Part shown: positions 1 to 8,467 of the stretch, in pieces
How positions within the stretch are numbered: the first letter of the stretch is position 1
Layout: the number at the start of each line of letters is the position of its first letter
NCBI GenBank assembly: GCA_030149285.1
Contig: JASBRU010000005.1
Location: 124,001-188,000, forward strand
Direction: 5' to 3'
DNA from: Flavobacteriales bacterium
Lineage (GTDB): Bacteria; Bacteroidota; Bacteroidia; Flavobacteriales; JASBRU01
Length of the DNA stretch: 64,000 nt
The notes under the pieces: generated by a model
Databases searched by the model: none
What the model was told of the DNA's origin: nothing
What the model saw: only the letters and a program-made list of their open reading frames with translations
Program-made: the position numbers and the translations under genes

Positions 1-439
1 CTTCAATATGATCATACTCATGTAAAATTACACGGGCAGCCATACCTGTAAACACCTCTTCATACTCCTCAAAATTTTCATCTTGATAACGAAGCTTCAC
101 AGTCTCTTCTCTAAATATATCTTCATGGATATCCGGTATACTCAAACAGCCTTCGTTAAAAGACCATTCATCACCTGTAAGTTCTAGTACCTTAGGGTTG
201 ATAAATACTTTTTTGAAATCCTTTACTGTTTCATCATCTTCTGCAAAAGGCGAAGCATCTACAATAAACAAACGGATAGAGCGCCCTATTTGTGGGGCAG
301 CCAAACCTACACCATGTGCATTATACATGGTTTCAAACATATCCGCTATTAGTTCTTCTAATTTCGGATAGTCTTTGTCAATCTCTTTTCCTACTTTCTT
401 TAAAACAGGGTCTCCGTATGCGGTAATTGGTAATATCAT
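1..439 (-). CDS. def: Peptide deformylase (3' end cut by window edge)
   Basis: Removes the formyl group from the N-terminal methionine of new proteins; a cytoplasmic metalloenzyme. All three family motifs are visible on the minus strand: GVGLAAPQIG near residue 47, EGCLS (metal-binding Cys) near residue 95, and HEYDH (two metal-binding His and catalytic Glu) at the window edge. About 146 codons are present and the C-terminus lies outside the window. The ATG at 439 overlaps the TGA stop of the upstream ruvX (ATGA), so the two are probably co-transcribed and translationally coupled. Confidence 0.95.
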   Translation of the reverse strand, partial: MILPITAYGDPVLKKVGKEIDKDYPKLEELIADMFETMYNAHGVGLAAPQIGRSIRLFIVDASPFAEDDETVKDFKKVFINPKVLELTGDEWSFNEGCLSIPDIHEDIFREETVKLRYQDENFEEYEEVFTGMAARVILHEYDHIE

Positions 440-849
440 CTAATCTGGTCTAAATACGATTGTAAAATTAATGTAGCACTCACCTCATCAATCAATGCTT
501 TATTTTGTCGGTCTTTCTTTTTCACTCCTCCCATTACTAAACTATGCGATGCCATTTTAGAAGTAAAGCGCTCATCAACCATTTTTATGGATAGTTTAGG
601 TAATGTTTTTTTTAGTTTCACTAAAAACTCATCAATCAAAACTTTACTCTCAGAAGCTTCATTATTCATCTGTCTAGGGTCACCTACCACCAAACAATCT
701 ACTTCTTCATCCTTTACATATTGTTGCAAAAATGGCATAAGCTTATTGGTTTCTACTGTGGTTAAGCCCGATGCTATAATTTGCATAGGGTCTGTAACAG
801 CAATACCTGTGCGCTTTTTACCAAAATCTATTGCTACAATTCTTCCCAT
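436..849 (-). CDS. ruvX: YqgF/RuvX family nuclease (Holliday-junction resolvase-like / pre-16S rRNA nuclease)
   Basis: RNase H-fold protein of the YqgF family, which acts in 16S rRNA 5'-end maturation and was first proposed as a Holliday-junction resolvase. Visible are the first acidic strand IVAIDFGKKRTGIAVTD, the VVGDPR motif, VDERFTS and the C-terminal DEVSATLILQSYL. With the ATG at 849 the protein is 137 aa, normal for the family. An ATG five codons upstream (864) is open, but family members begin just before the DFG strand. It overlaps def by four bases. Confidence 0.92.
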   Translation of the reverse strand: MGRIVAIDFGKKRTGIAVTDPMQIIASGLTTVETNKLMPFLQQYVKDEEVDCLVVGDPRQMNNEASESKVLIDEFLVKLKKTLPKLSIKMVDERFTSKMASHSLVMGGVKKKDRQNKALIDEVSATLILQSYLDQIR

Positions 850-924
850 AATTTCAAAAGACAAATATAAGGTAATGCATATAAGCCTACAACCCGAAAA
901 ATAGCACCATGCAATGGGTTTTCT

Positions 925-932
925 TATCTTTG
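925..932 (+). promoter_or_regulatory. -7 box TATCTTTG upstream of dapD
   Basis: An exact match to the Bacteroidota -7 consensus TAnnTTTG, ending 23 bases before the dapD ATG. No convincing TTTG -33 box is visible at the usual distance. Confidence 0.55.
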
Positions 933-955
933 CGCTAAACTAGAAAATCATCCAG

Positions 956-1771
956 ATGAAGGAGCTAAAAAGCATTGTAGAAAAAGCATGGGAAGACCGC
1001 TCATTATTAAATGACAGTGAGGTTCAGGCAGCCATCAGAAAAGTAATAGAAGAAATTGATAAAGGACGTCTTAGATGTGCCGAACCAACCGATGATGGTT
1101 GGAAAGTAAACGAATGGGTAAAAAAGGGAGTAATCCTTTATTTTCCGATACAACAAATGGAAACTATTGAGGTAGGTCCGTTTGAATTCCACGATAAAAT
1201 TGCCTTAAAGAAAGATTACAAAGAGCTAGGCGTACGTGTAGTACCACATGCAGTTGCCAGATACGGGTCTTTTATACAAAAAGGTGTTATCATGATGCCA
1301 TCTTATGTAAACATAGGTGCTTATGTAGATAGCGGTACTATGGTAGACACATGGGCTACAGTAGGCTCTTGTGCACAAATTGGTAAAAATGTACACTTAA
1401 GTGGTGGTGTTGGTATTGGTGGTGTATTAGAGCCTGTACAAGCTGCCCCTGTAATTATAGAGGATAACTGCTTTATTGGTTCGCGTTGTATAGTTGTAGA
1501 AGGTGTACATATTGGTAGCGAAGCTGTTTTAGGTGCAAATGTTGTATTAACTGCTTCTACTAAAATTATTGATGTTACAGGCGATGAGCCAAAAGAAATT
1601 AAAGGCTATGTACCTAAGCGTTCGGTAGTAATTCCGGGCTCATATGCCAAACAATTTCCGGCAGGAGAATATAATGTACCTTGTGCTTTAATTATTGGTA
1701 CTCGCAAAGAGAGCACAGATAAAAAAACATCATTAAACGATGCGTTGAGAGAGTACAACGTATCTGTATAA
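956..1771 (+). CDS. dapD: 2,3,4,5-tetrahydropyridine-2,6-dicarboxylate N-succinyltransferase
   Basis: Succinylates tetrahydrodipicolinate from succinyl-CoA in the lysine/meso-diaminopimelate pathway, which supplies peptidoglycan. The 271-aa length fits DapD. The C-terminal two thirds (about residues 110-220) are hexapeptide-repeat left-handed beta-helix, for example MPSYVNIGAYVDSGTMVDT and IGGVLEPVQAAPVIIEDN, the latter being the typical DapD loop. The gene has its own -7 box and is divergent from ruvX-def. The heptosyltransferase gene follows after only 7 bases, so it may head the rightward run. Confidence 0.96.
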   Translation: MKELKSIVEKAWEDRSLLNDSEVQAAIRKVIEEIDKGRLRCAEPTDDGWKVNEWVKKGVILYFPIQQMETIEVGPFEFHDKIALKKDYKELGVRVVPHAVARYGSFIQKGVIMMPSYVNIGAYVDSGTMVDTWATVGSCAQIGKNVHLSGGVGIGGVLEPVQAAPVIIEDNCFIGSRCIVVEGVHIGSEAVLGANVVLTASTKIIDVTGDEPKEIKGYVPKRSVVIPGSYAKQFPAGEYNVPCALIIGTRKESTDKKTSLNDALREYNVSV

Positions 1772-1778
1772 CAGAAGT

Positions 1779-2762
1779 ATGAACATATTGGTGCGACTTC
1801 CAAACTGGCTGGGCGATCTTGTAATGAGTTCGGCCTTTGTGGGTGCTTTACATAAAGCCTACCCCGATGCTCGCATTGATGTGATTACTAAAAAAGGGAT
1901 TGATGATATTGCCCGGTTAATCCCTAATGTGCAAAATGTTTTTCCATTTTCTAAGCATACCGATAAAGGAATAAGAGGTGCTTACTATTTTGGGAAGCAA
2001 TTGAGAGCAAATAACTACGATTTGTTTTTCTCACTCCCCGACTCTACCTCTGCTTCTATTATGGGCTTGGGCACCAAGAGTAAAAAGAGGATAGGATACA
2101 ATAAAGAAGTAAGAAAGCTTTTTTTAACGGACAGCTATAAAAAACCGAAGGGCTTACATAGAGCTGAAGAATATGTGAAGTTGTTAGAGCTTCACACCAA
2201 ACAGTCTTTTGATACGGAGGTGAAACTAAACACCCCTACCGAAGACCCTGCTGCCGGCTTACCCATAGAGTACATTGCTGTAAACTTCAACTCAGAGGCA
2301 CAGTCACGCAGAATGCCAATTGACAAAGCACAGAGTATATTACAAAGTCTACTTCAAAAAACTGATTTATCTATTGTTTTAATCGGCGGACCTGATGACG
2401 CAAATCATGTAAATGCTATTCTGAAAGATATAGATTCTGACAGAGTTAAATCTGTAGCAGGAAAAACCTCTTTGGTAGAGTTAATAAATATACTGGCCAA
2501 TGCCGAAGTAGTTTTAACAACAGATTCCGGTCCGGCACATTTGGCAAATAGTTTAGGCACACATACTATAGTACTGTTTGGTGCCGGAGATGAAAGCAAT
2601 ACAGCACCCTATAATGCAGTTAATAAAACCATTATTAGAGCAAAAGACATAGAGTGCGCACCTTGTTTATCAAATACATGTAAATTAGGTACTCCTATTT
2701 GCTTGACACAGATAGAAGAAACATTAATTGTAAATACCATAAAAACTGTATGCAAAAGCTAA
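1779..2762 (+). CDS. Glycosyltransferase family 9, LPS heptosyltransferase-like
   Basis: A GT9-family ADP-heptose:LPS heptosyltransferase-like enzyme, expected at the inner face of the inner membrane in lipopolysaccharide core assembly. The N-terminus MNILVRLPNWLGDLVMSS and the acceptor motif TTDSGPAHLANSLG (near residue 250) are characteristic, as is the four-cysteine C-terminal stretch near residue 295. Length 327 aa is normal for WaaF/RfaF. It overlaps the next glycosyltransferase by 13 bases, so the two are translationally coupled. The exact sugar cannot be read from the sequence. Confidence 0.88.
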   Translation: MNILVRLPNWLGDLVMSSAFVGALHKAYPDARIDVITKKGIDDIARLIPNVQNVFPFSKHTDKGIRGAYYFGKQLRANNYDLFFSLPDSTSASIMGLGTKSKKRIGYNKEVRKLFLTDSYKKPKGLHRAEEYVKLLELHTKQSFDTEVKLNTPTEDPAAGLPIEYIAVNFNSEAQSRRMPIDKAQSILQSLLQKTDLSIVLIGGPDDANHVNAILKDIDSDRVKSVAGKTSLVELINILANAEVVLTTDSGPAHLANSLGTHTIVLFGAGDESNTAPYNAVNKTIIRAKDIECAPCLSNTCKLGTPICLTQIEETLIVNTIKTVCKS

Positions 2763-3517
2763 CAGCAATTATTCCAACCGGAAACGAAGAGCATAATATT
2801 GAGGAGGCTATTAAATCTGTTGCTTTTGCAGATGAAATAATGGTAGTAGACTCTTACAGTACTGACCGTACCGTTGAGATTGCTAAAAAATATACAGACT
2901 TTGTCGTACAGCGTGAGTATGAAAACCCTTCTTCACAAAAAAACTGGGCCATACCACAAGCTAATAATGAATGGATATTACTAATTGATGCAGACGAAAG
3001 AGTAACTCCTGAATTGCAAAAAGAAGTACAGGAGATTCTTAAAAATGGTACCGACAAAAGTGCTTTTTGGATTGGTAGACTAAACCATTACATGGGTAAA
3101 AAGGTACATTACAGTGGTTGGCAAAGCGATGCTGTTATCCGTTTATTTAAGCGCGATGAATGCAAGTATGACAACAAGTATGTACATGAAGAAATTGAGA
3201 CCGAAGGCAAGGTTGGCAGGTTAAAAAACAAACTAGAACATTACACCTACAATGGTTTGGCGCATACTTTAGCTAAGTCTGACAGGTACACTACCTGGGG
3301 TGCTTATGACAGAGAAAAGAAAGTAAAAAAGGTAACGCTGTTTCATTTAGGTGTAAAGCCTACAGCACGCTTCTTTAGACATTACATTCTTAGAGGTGGT
3401 ATTTTAGATGGTAAAGTAGGTTTTATCATTTCAGCAATGTCTGCCTACAATGTGTTTATCCGTAACCTTAAGCTCTGGCGTATTAAAAACGGAGAAGAAT
3501 TAAAAAAAGACTATTAA
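2750..3517 (+). CDS. Glycosyltransferase family 2 (LPS core type, KdtX/WaaE-like)
   Basis: A GT2 glycosyltransferase resembling the WaaE/KdtX group of LPS core beta-glucosyltransferases. Evidence: N-terminal IIPTGNEEHNIEEAI, the nucleotide-binding VVDSYSTDRTVEIA, the DXD-type metal motif IDADERVTPEL, and the KKVHYSGW stretch typical of the group. The ATG at 2750 (255 aa) overlaps the preceding gene by 13 bases. An in-frame start at 2699 would add 17 residues that do not look like the family N-terminus. It sits between two other glycosyltransferases. Acceptor and sugar are unknown. Confidence 0.85.
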   Translation: MQKLTAIIPTGNEEHNIEEAIKSVAFADEIMVVDSYSTDRTVEIAKKYTDFVVQREYENPSSQKNWAIPQANNEWILLIDADERVTPELQKEVQEILKNGTDKSAFWIGRLNHYMGKKVHYSGWQSDAVIRLFKRDECKYDNKYVHEEIETEGKVGRLKNKLEHYTYNGLAHTLAKSDRYTTWGAYDREKKVKKVTLFHLGVKPTARFFRHYILRGGILDGKVGFIISAMSAYNVFIRNLKLWRIKNGEELKKDY

Positions 3518-4618
3518 TTGGCTACTTCATTAAACATTTTACACATCTCTACCCCCCTTACATGGCGTGGAGGAGAGCAGCAAGTAGCTTACCTTTTACT
3601 AGGCTTAAAAGAAAAAGGAATAACACAATTTGTGTTGTGTCAAAAAGGCTCTAAAATGGAGCAATTTTGTATTGATAATTCCATCAAACATTTAGCACGA
3701 AAAAAACGCAGTTCCTTTGAAATGGGTTTTGCTAGTACTGTAAAAAAGGTCTGTGTAAACAATGGTCATACTCATGTTCATGCGCATGACTCACATGCGC
3801 ATACATTTGCTGTGTTAGCCGCTAGTTTTTTTGATAATAAACTACCTATTATCGTTAGCCGTCGTGTCACATTAAACTCTAAAAAAGGTTGGTTAAGCAA
3901 AAACAAATACAACCATCCGGCAGTAAAGAAAATAATTTGTGTTTCTGATGTAGTTAAACAAGCTGTGCAAAGTGCTATTAAAAAACCAGAAGTTGCTACA
4001 ACTGTATATTCAGGTATTGATTTAAGTAGATTTGAAAACCTTGATAAAAGCTTACTCCGTTCTACTTTTAATATTGGCAATGACAAAACTATTATTGGTA
4101 CTGTTGCAGCCTTAACCGAGGAGAAAGACATCATTACTTTTTTGAAGGCTGCTAAAGCAATACACACTGTAAAACCCAATACCCATTTTGTGATTTTGGG
4201 CGATGGAGACGAAAAAGATAAATTAATAACACTAGCAAAAGAGCTAGAAATAGCCGAAAGTGTTACTTTTGCCGGCTTTGTACAGAATGTGCCTAGCTTA
4301 TTAGTTGGTTTTGATGTTTTCTTGTTTACCTCTAAAAATGAGGGACTAGGAACATCTGTTTTAGATGCCTTTGCAGCTAAAGTACCCGTAGTAAGTACTA
4401 ATGCAGGTGGTATTAAAGAAAGTGTTGAACATTCTGTTACAGGAATGCTAAGCGAGATTGGTGATGAAGAGGATTTAGCCAATAACTGCATAACCGTTAT
4501 AGATGATACAAAGCTAAGAGAGCAATTAATAGTCAATGCTTATAAAAGATTAGAACAAACCTTTACAAAAGAAAAAATGGTAGCAGATACCATAACTATA
4601 TATAATGAAGTTGACTGA
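3518..4618 (+). CDS. Glycosyltransferase family 4 (GT-B fold)
   Basis: A GT-B fold glycosyltransferase. The N-terminal domain begins LNILHISTPLTWRGGEQQ and carries an unusual His-rich loop (HTHVHAHDSHAHT) near residue 85. The C-terminal nucleotide-sugar domain shows ILGDGDEKDKL and the retaining-enzyme motif FTSKNEGLGTSVLDAFA around residue 270. The start is a TTG directly after the stop of the previous gene; no ATG lies near the conserved N-terminus. It overlaps tsaC by 14 bases. With the two genes before it, it probably builds LPS or another envelope glycan. Confidence 0.85.
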   Translation: MATSLNILHISTPLTWRGGEQQVAYLLLGLKEKGITQFVLCQKGSKMEQFCIDNSIKHLARKKRSSFEMGFASTVKKVCVNNGHTHVHAHDSHAHTFAVLAASFFDNKLPIIVSRRVTLNSKKGWLSKNKYNHPAVKKIICVSDVVKQAVQSAIKKPEVATTVYSGIDLSRFENLDKSLLRSTFNIGNDKTIIGTVAALTEEKDIITFLKAAKAIHTVKPNTHFVILGDGDEKDKLITLAKELEIAESVTFAGFVQNVPSLLVGFDVFLFTSKNEGLGTSVLDAFAAKVPVVSTNAGGIKESVEHSVTGMLSEIGDEEDLANNCITVIDDTKLREQLIVNAYKRLEQTFTKEKMVADTITIYNEVD

Positions 4619-5186
4619 AGACTATAAAACAGAATTACAAAAGGCTGTAGAAGTATTAAAAAATGGAGGTATAATTCTATACCCTACCGATACAATTTGG
4701 GGAATTGGCTGTGATGCAAGCAATGCTGATGCTGTTGAAAAAGTATATCACTTAAAACAACGCTCTGACACAAAGAGTATGATTGTACTGGTTGATACAG
4801 ATGCTCGCTTAGAACGCCATGTACAAGAAGTACCTGAAATGGCTTGGGATATTATAGACTTAAGCGATAAGCCTACTACTATTATATATGATCAGGCAAA
4901 AGACCTAGCAAAAAATGTAATTGCAGAAGATGGAAGTATTGGTATTAGAGTTACCAAAGACCAATTTTGCCAGCAATTAGTTAAAGGCTTAGGCAAACCT
5001 ATTATCTCTACCTCAGCAAACATAAGCGGTAATAAGTCACCTCAAAGTTTTAAAGACATTGAAACTGCCATTTTGAACGGAGTTGACTATGTAGTAAATT
5101 TGCGCCAAAATGAACAGAACAATCCACAACCCTCAACTATCATTAAGTTGTCTAACAGTGGTGTTGTGCAAATAATCAGAAAGTAA
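4605..5186 (+). CDS. tsaC: L-threonylcarbamoyladenylate synthase (Sua5/YciO/YrdC family)
   Basis: Makes threonylcarbamoyl-AMP from threonine, bicarbonate and ATP for the t6A37 modification of ANN-decoding tRNAs. YrdC-fold motifs seen: GGIILYPTDTIWGIGCD near residue 20, KQRSDTKSM, and the C-terminal PIISTSANISGNKSP. At 193 aa it is the short TsaC form without the Sua5 C-terminal domain. It overlaps the upstream glycosyltransferase by 14 bases and is followed 6 bases later by the CCA-adding enzyme, so two tRNA-maturation genes are side by side. Confidence 0.92.
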   Translation: MKLTEDYKTELQKAVEVLKNGGIILYPTDTIWGIGCDASNADAVEKVYHLKQRSDTKSMIVLVDTDARLERHVQEVPEMAWDIIDLSDKPTTIIYDQAKDLAKNVIAEDGSIGIRVTKDQFCQQLVKGLGKPIISTSANISGNKSPQSFKDIETAILNGVDYVVNLRQNEQNNPQPSTIIKLSNSGVVQIIRK

Positions 5187-5192
5187 TCTCTG

Positions 5193-6608
5193 TTGAAAGA
5201 ACATTTAAATAATCCGGTATTTACTGTAATAAGTGAAGCAGCAAAAGAGCTTGGTGTAGAATGCTATGTAATTGGTGGCTTTGTACGCGATGCAATTTTA
5301 AATAGAGGCACCGCAAAAGACATAGACGTAGTTGCAGTAGGTAGTGGTATAGCATTGGCCAAAAGTGTAGCCAAAAAATTATCTGGCAAACCCGAAATAA
5401 CCATCTTTAAAACCTATGGTACTGCCATGGTAAAACACAAAGGTGTTGAACTAGAGTTTGTAGGGGCTCGTAAAGAGTCTTACAGCCAAGACTCTAGAAA
5501 GCCTATTGTTGAAGATGGTACACTTGAAGACGATCAAAATCGTAGAGACTTTACGATTAATGCATTGGCAATAAGCCTTTCTGAGCACAATTATGGCGAA
5601 TTATTAGACCCCTTTGGAGGTATTGCAGACCTAGAGCGCAAAATTATACGTACTCCTCTAGACCCCGACGTTACTTACTCGGATGATCCATTGAGGATGA
5701 TGAGAGCCATTCGGTTTTCAACACAACTAGGTTTTGAGATTGAAGAAGAGTCTTTAAAGGCTATTAAAAGAAATAAAAAGCGAATCAATATCATCTCTAA
5801 AGAGCGTATTACTGATGAGCTAAACAAAATAATGCTTGCCCCTAAACCATCTATTGGTTTTAGGTTGTTGTTTGAGACTGAACTTTTACACGAGTTTTTC
5901 CCGGAACTTGTTGCCCTACATGGTGTTGAGGATATAGAAGGACAAGCGCATAAAGATAATTTTTACCATACCATACAAGTGGTAGATAACATTTGTGAAA
6001 ACACAGATGATTTATGGTTACGTTGGGCAGCCCTATTGCATGATATTGGTAAGCCTACTACCAAACGTTTTCACAAAAAAACAGGCTGGACATTTCATTC
6101 GCACGAGTTTGTAGGCTCTAAAATGGTACCTAAGATCTTTAAAAGATTAAAGCTTCCGTTGAATGAAAAAATGAAATATGTTGAAAAATTGGTTAAATTG
6201 AGTTCTAGACCAATTGCTTTGGCGCAAGATGATGCAACAGATTCTGCTGTAAGAAGACTTTTATTTGAAGCAGGAGACGATACGGATGACTTAATGACCC
6301 TATGCGAGGCAGACATTACCTCTCGTAACAAAGAAAAGGTAAAACGCTACTTAGCAAACTATAAAAGGGTACGAGCAAAATTAAAGGAAGTAGAAGAAAG
6401 AGACCATGTACGTAACTGGCAGCCACCAATTGATGGTGCTTTAATTATGAAAACTTTTAATTTACCACCAGGACCGGAAATTGGGATTATAAAAAATGCC
6501 ATTAGAGAGGCCATATTGGATGGTGAGATAAGCAATGATTTTGATGAAGCTTATAGCTTTATGCTTAAAAAAGGAGATGAGTTACAATTAGTAAGTGCTA
6601 AAAAATGA
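5193..6608 (+). CDS. CCA tRNA nucleotidyltransferase with HD domain
   Basis: Class II nucleotidyltransferase that adds or repairs the 3' CCA end of tRNA. The head domain shows YVIGGFVRDAIL and KDIDVVAVG (catalytic acidic pair, about residues 22-50) and the RRDFTINALA motif; the neck follows with DPLRMMRAIRFSTQLGF. An HD phosphohydrolase domain starts near residue 255 (WAALLHDIGKPTTK). The 471-aa length fits Bacteroidota homologues. The start is TTG at 5193; the next ATG would remove the GGFVRD region. It overlaps the next gene by four bases. Confidence 0.92.
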   Translation: MKEHLNNPVFTVISEAAKELGVECYVIGGFVRDAILNRGTAKDIDVVAVGSGIALAKSVAKKLSGKPEITIFKTYGTAMVKHKGVELEFVGARKESYSQDSRKPIVEDGTLEDDQNRRDFTINALAISLSEHNYGELLDPFGGIADLERKIIRTPLDPDVTYSDDPLRMMRAIRFSTQLGFEIEEESLKAIKRNKKRINIISKERITDELNKIMLAPKPSIGFRLLFETELLHEFFPELVALHGVEDIEGQAHKDNFYHTIQVVDNICENTDDLWLRWAALLHDIGKPTTKRFHKKTGWTFHSHEFVGSKMVPKIFKRLKLPLNEKMKYVEKLVKLSSRPIALAQDDATDSAVRRLLFEAGDDTDDLMTLCEADITSRNKEKVKRYLANYKRVRAKLKEVEERDHVRNWQPPIDGALIMKTFNLPPGPEIGIIKNAIREAILDGEISNDFDEAYSFMLKKGDELQLVSAKK

Positions 6609-7117
6609 TATACCGAGTACGAGTAATATTAGACTCTGAAGAAGATGTAGTAAGGGACATTGCCTTAGACTCTGAGAGTAGTTTTGAAGATTTTCATAAT
6701 GCTATTGTTCAGTCTTTTGGGCTAGATGGCTTAGAAATGGCATCTTTTTTTGATAGTAATGAAGCTTGGGAACAAGGCGAAGAACTGAGCTTGTTTGGCA
6801 TGTATGATAATAGTAGCCAAACCTTAAGTATGGCCGAAGTAAAGATTGAAGACAGGTTAGAAAACCCACATGATAGAATGTTGTATATCTATGACTTCTT
6901 AAATATGTGGACCTTTTTTGTAGAGCTTATAGAGAAGGCTGACAAGACTGACAGCACAGAGATATACCCTCAATTGATATCTACATTAGGTAATATGCCG
7001 GCAGATAAGCCTGACATGCAATTTGAAAGTGACATTAATGATGCAGACATAGATGACGACGACCTAGACGAGTCTGATGATATGTTTGATGATTACGATG
7101 AAGATGATTTTTACTAG
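6605..7117 (+). CDS. pRiA4b ORF-3-like protein
   Basis: A 170-aa cytoplasmic protein resembling the plasmid pRiA4b ORF-3 family: an N-terminal strand MIYRVRVILD, an EDFHNAIVQSFGLDG helix and a WEQGEELS segment. The last 35 residues are almost entirely Asp/Glu, ending DDYDEDDFY. Biochemical function is unknown. Its ATG overlaps the TGA of the CCA-adding enzyme, which suggests co-expression. The acidic tail is likely disordered. Confidence 0.75.
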   Translation: MIYRVRVILDSEEDVVRDIALDSESSFEDFHNAIVQSFGLDGLEMASFFDSNEAWEQGEELSLFGMYDNSSQTLSMAEVKIEDRLENPHDRMLYIYDFLNMWTFFVELIEKADKTDSTEIYPQLISTLGNMPADKPDMQFESDINDADIDDDDLDESDDMFDDYDEDDFY

Positions 7118-7131
7118 CCTGTACTAGTAAA
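7110..7131. other. Perfect 8-bp hairpin spanning two convergent stop codons
   Basis: TTTACTAG and CTAGTAAA form a perfect 8-bp stem around the loop CCTGTA. The left arm ends in the TAG of the rightward gene and the right arm begins with the TAG of the leftward gene. There is no T-run on either side, so it is not a standard intrinsic terminator, though it could protect both 3' ends. Confidence 0.5.
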
Positions 7132-7423
7132 CATTCACTTTATGTACTCTATTAATAGGTATAGCCTTACCTGCTTTTAGTATCACCTTACTTTCTGTAA
7201 CAGCCCAAACGGTAGTATTTACACTTTTCATGCCCTTATCATCCTCAAAAATGATGGTAACCTTATGCTTATCTAAATTACCTAAACTGGCAGCTTTACC
7301 TAATTGACTTCTGCGCTCTTTAATAGAGTCGGGTGCATTAAGTACTTCTTGAATAGGAAAGTGTAAATCTGATACAATCTCTTTATTAATGAGTACAGGT
7401 GGAGGTGTTATATTATCTTGCAT
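7124..7423 (-). CDS. Conserved hypothetical protein, 99 aa
   Basis: A small soluble protein without signal peptide or membrane segment. The N-terminal third is Pro-rich (DNITPPPVL); the C-terminal half has the strand pattern KHKVTIIFEDD, TTVWAVTESKVILK and GKAIPINRVHKVNVY, suggesting a small beta-barrel. I recognise no named family. It is convergent with the pRiA4b-like gene and divergent from the ABC transporter. The regular coding pattern and ATG start support a real gene. Confidence 0.7.
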   Translation of the reverse strand: MQDNITPPPVLINKEIVSDLHFPIQEVLNAPDSIKERRSQLGKAASLGNLDKHKVTIIFEDDKGMKSVNTTVWAVTESKVILKAGKAIPINRVHKVNVY

Positions 7424-7576
7424 AAGGGTTTTTTCTGTTTCGGTTAAAAAAGCACCCTGAATTTACAATTTTCAGACTTGAAAAGCAAGTATTTTAACAT
7501 CTATCAACTTGTAACAATTCCCCTCTTTACTTCGTCTATATTTATATCTTTAGGAAAATTTATAACACATATAGGT

Positions 7577-8467
7577 TTGCAAACAGTATTAGCAATAAAC
7601 GGATTAACAAAGAAGTATGGCAATCTAACAGCCGTAAACAACTTATCTCTTGAGGTAGAAAAAGGAAGTGTCTTTGGTATTTTAGGTCCAAATGGAAGTG
7701 GAAAAACTACCACTCTAGGCATAATTTTGGGTGTTACTAACAAAAATGCCGGAAGCTATAGTTGGTTTGGCGAGGAACCAAGTCATAATAGCCTAAAACG
7801 TATTGGAGCTATTTTAGAAACACCAAACTTTTATCCATATATGAGTGCTTACCAAAACTTAAAAGTGGTAGCAGACATCAAAGGAGTTTCATATGATAAA
7901 ATTGAAGCAAAGCTAAAACTCGTAAACCTTGCACACAGGCAACATCATAAGTTCAGCACCTACTCTTTAGGTATGAAGCAAAGATTAGCCATTGCCTCTG
8001 CCCTACTAAATGACCCGGAAATATTAGTATTAGATGAGCCTACTAACGGACTTGACCCACAAGGTATAGCAGAAGTACGCAGAATTATTAATGAAATTGC
8101 AGCAACAGGCACCACTATTGTTATTGCTAGTCATTTATTAGATGAGGTAGAAAAAGTTTGTACACATGTGGCCGTAATAAAAAACGGCAAAACCTTATTT
8201 AATGGTAGGGTTGAAGAATTGTCTAGCACAGGAGTAATAGAAGCTAAAGCAAATGACATGGAAAAGCTAGAAGCTACCTTAAAACAATATACAGGTGTAA
8301 CCTCTGCAAATGTTGATGGAAACTTACTGATTGGCAGTTATGATGGTGAGATTAACGGAGCAGAATTGAACAAATATTTAATGGATAACGGAGTTTTGGT
8401 TTCCCATTTAGTGGTAAAAAGATCTAGTTTAGAACAGCAGTTTTTGCAATTAACCAATAAAAAGTAA
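7577..8467 (+). CDS. ABC transporter ATP-binding protein (ABC-2 / BcrA type)
   Basis: The ATPase subunit of an ABC-2 type exporter. Seen in order: Walker A GPNGSGKTT, signature YSLGMKQRLAIA, Walker B ILVLDEPTNGLD, and switch His in IASHLLDEVE. I place the start at the TTG at 7577, giving 296 aa beginning (M)QTVLAINGLTKKYG, which fits BcrA-like proteins. An open reading frame reaches back to 7478, but those 33 residues resemble no ABC N-terminus and include promoter-like sequence. The permease follows with a one-base overlap. Substrate unknown; sequence does not point to GldA. Confidence 0.9.
   Translation: MQTVLAINGLTKKYGNLTAVNNLSLEVEKGSVFGILGPNGSGKTTTLGIILGVTNKNAGSYSWFGEEPSHNSLKRIGAILETPNFYPYMSAYQNLKVVADIKGVSYDKIEAKLKLVNLAHRQHHKFSTYSLGMKQRLAIASALLNDPEILVLDEPTNGLDPQGIAEVRRIINEIAATGTTIVIASHLLDEVEKVCTHVAVIKNGKTLFNGRVEELSSTGVIEAKANDMEKLEATLKQYTGVTSANVDGNLLIGSYDGEINGAELNKYLMDNGVLVSHLVVKRSSLEQQFLQLTNKK

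Noticed and set aside
2655-2735. Four-Cys segment at the heptosyltransferase C-terminus as a novel metal site
   Set aside because: Similar Cys spacing is normal in WaaF-type heptosyltransferases.
3778-4536. Long leftward open frame of 252 codons
   Set aside because: Shadow of the rightward GT4 gene; low-complexity Ser/Ala/Leu composition without domains.
7478-7576. N-terminal extension of the ABC ATPase from the ATG at 7478
   Set aside because: The 33 residues match no ABC N-terminus and overlap promoter-like A/T-rich DNA; relatives begin where the TTG at 7577 lies.
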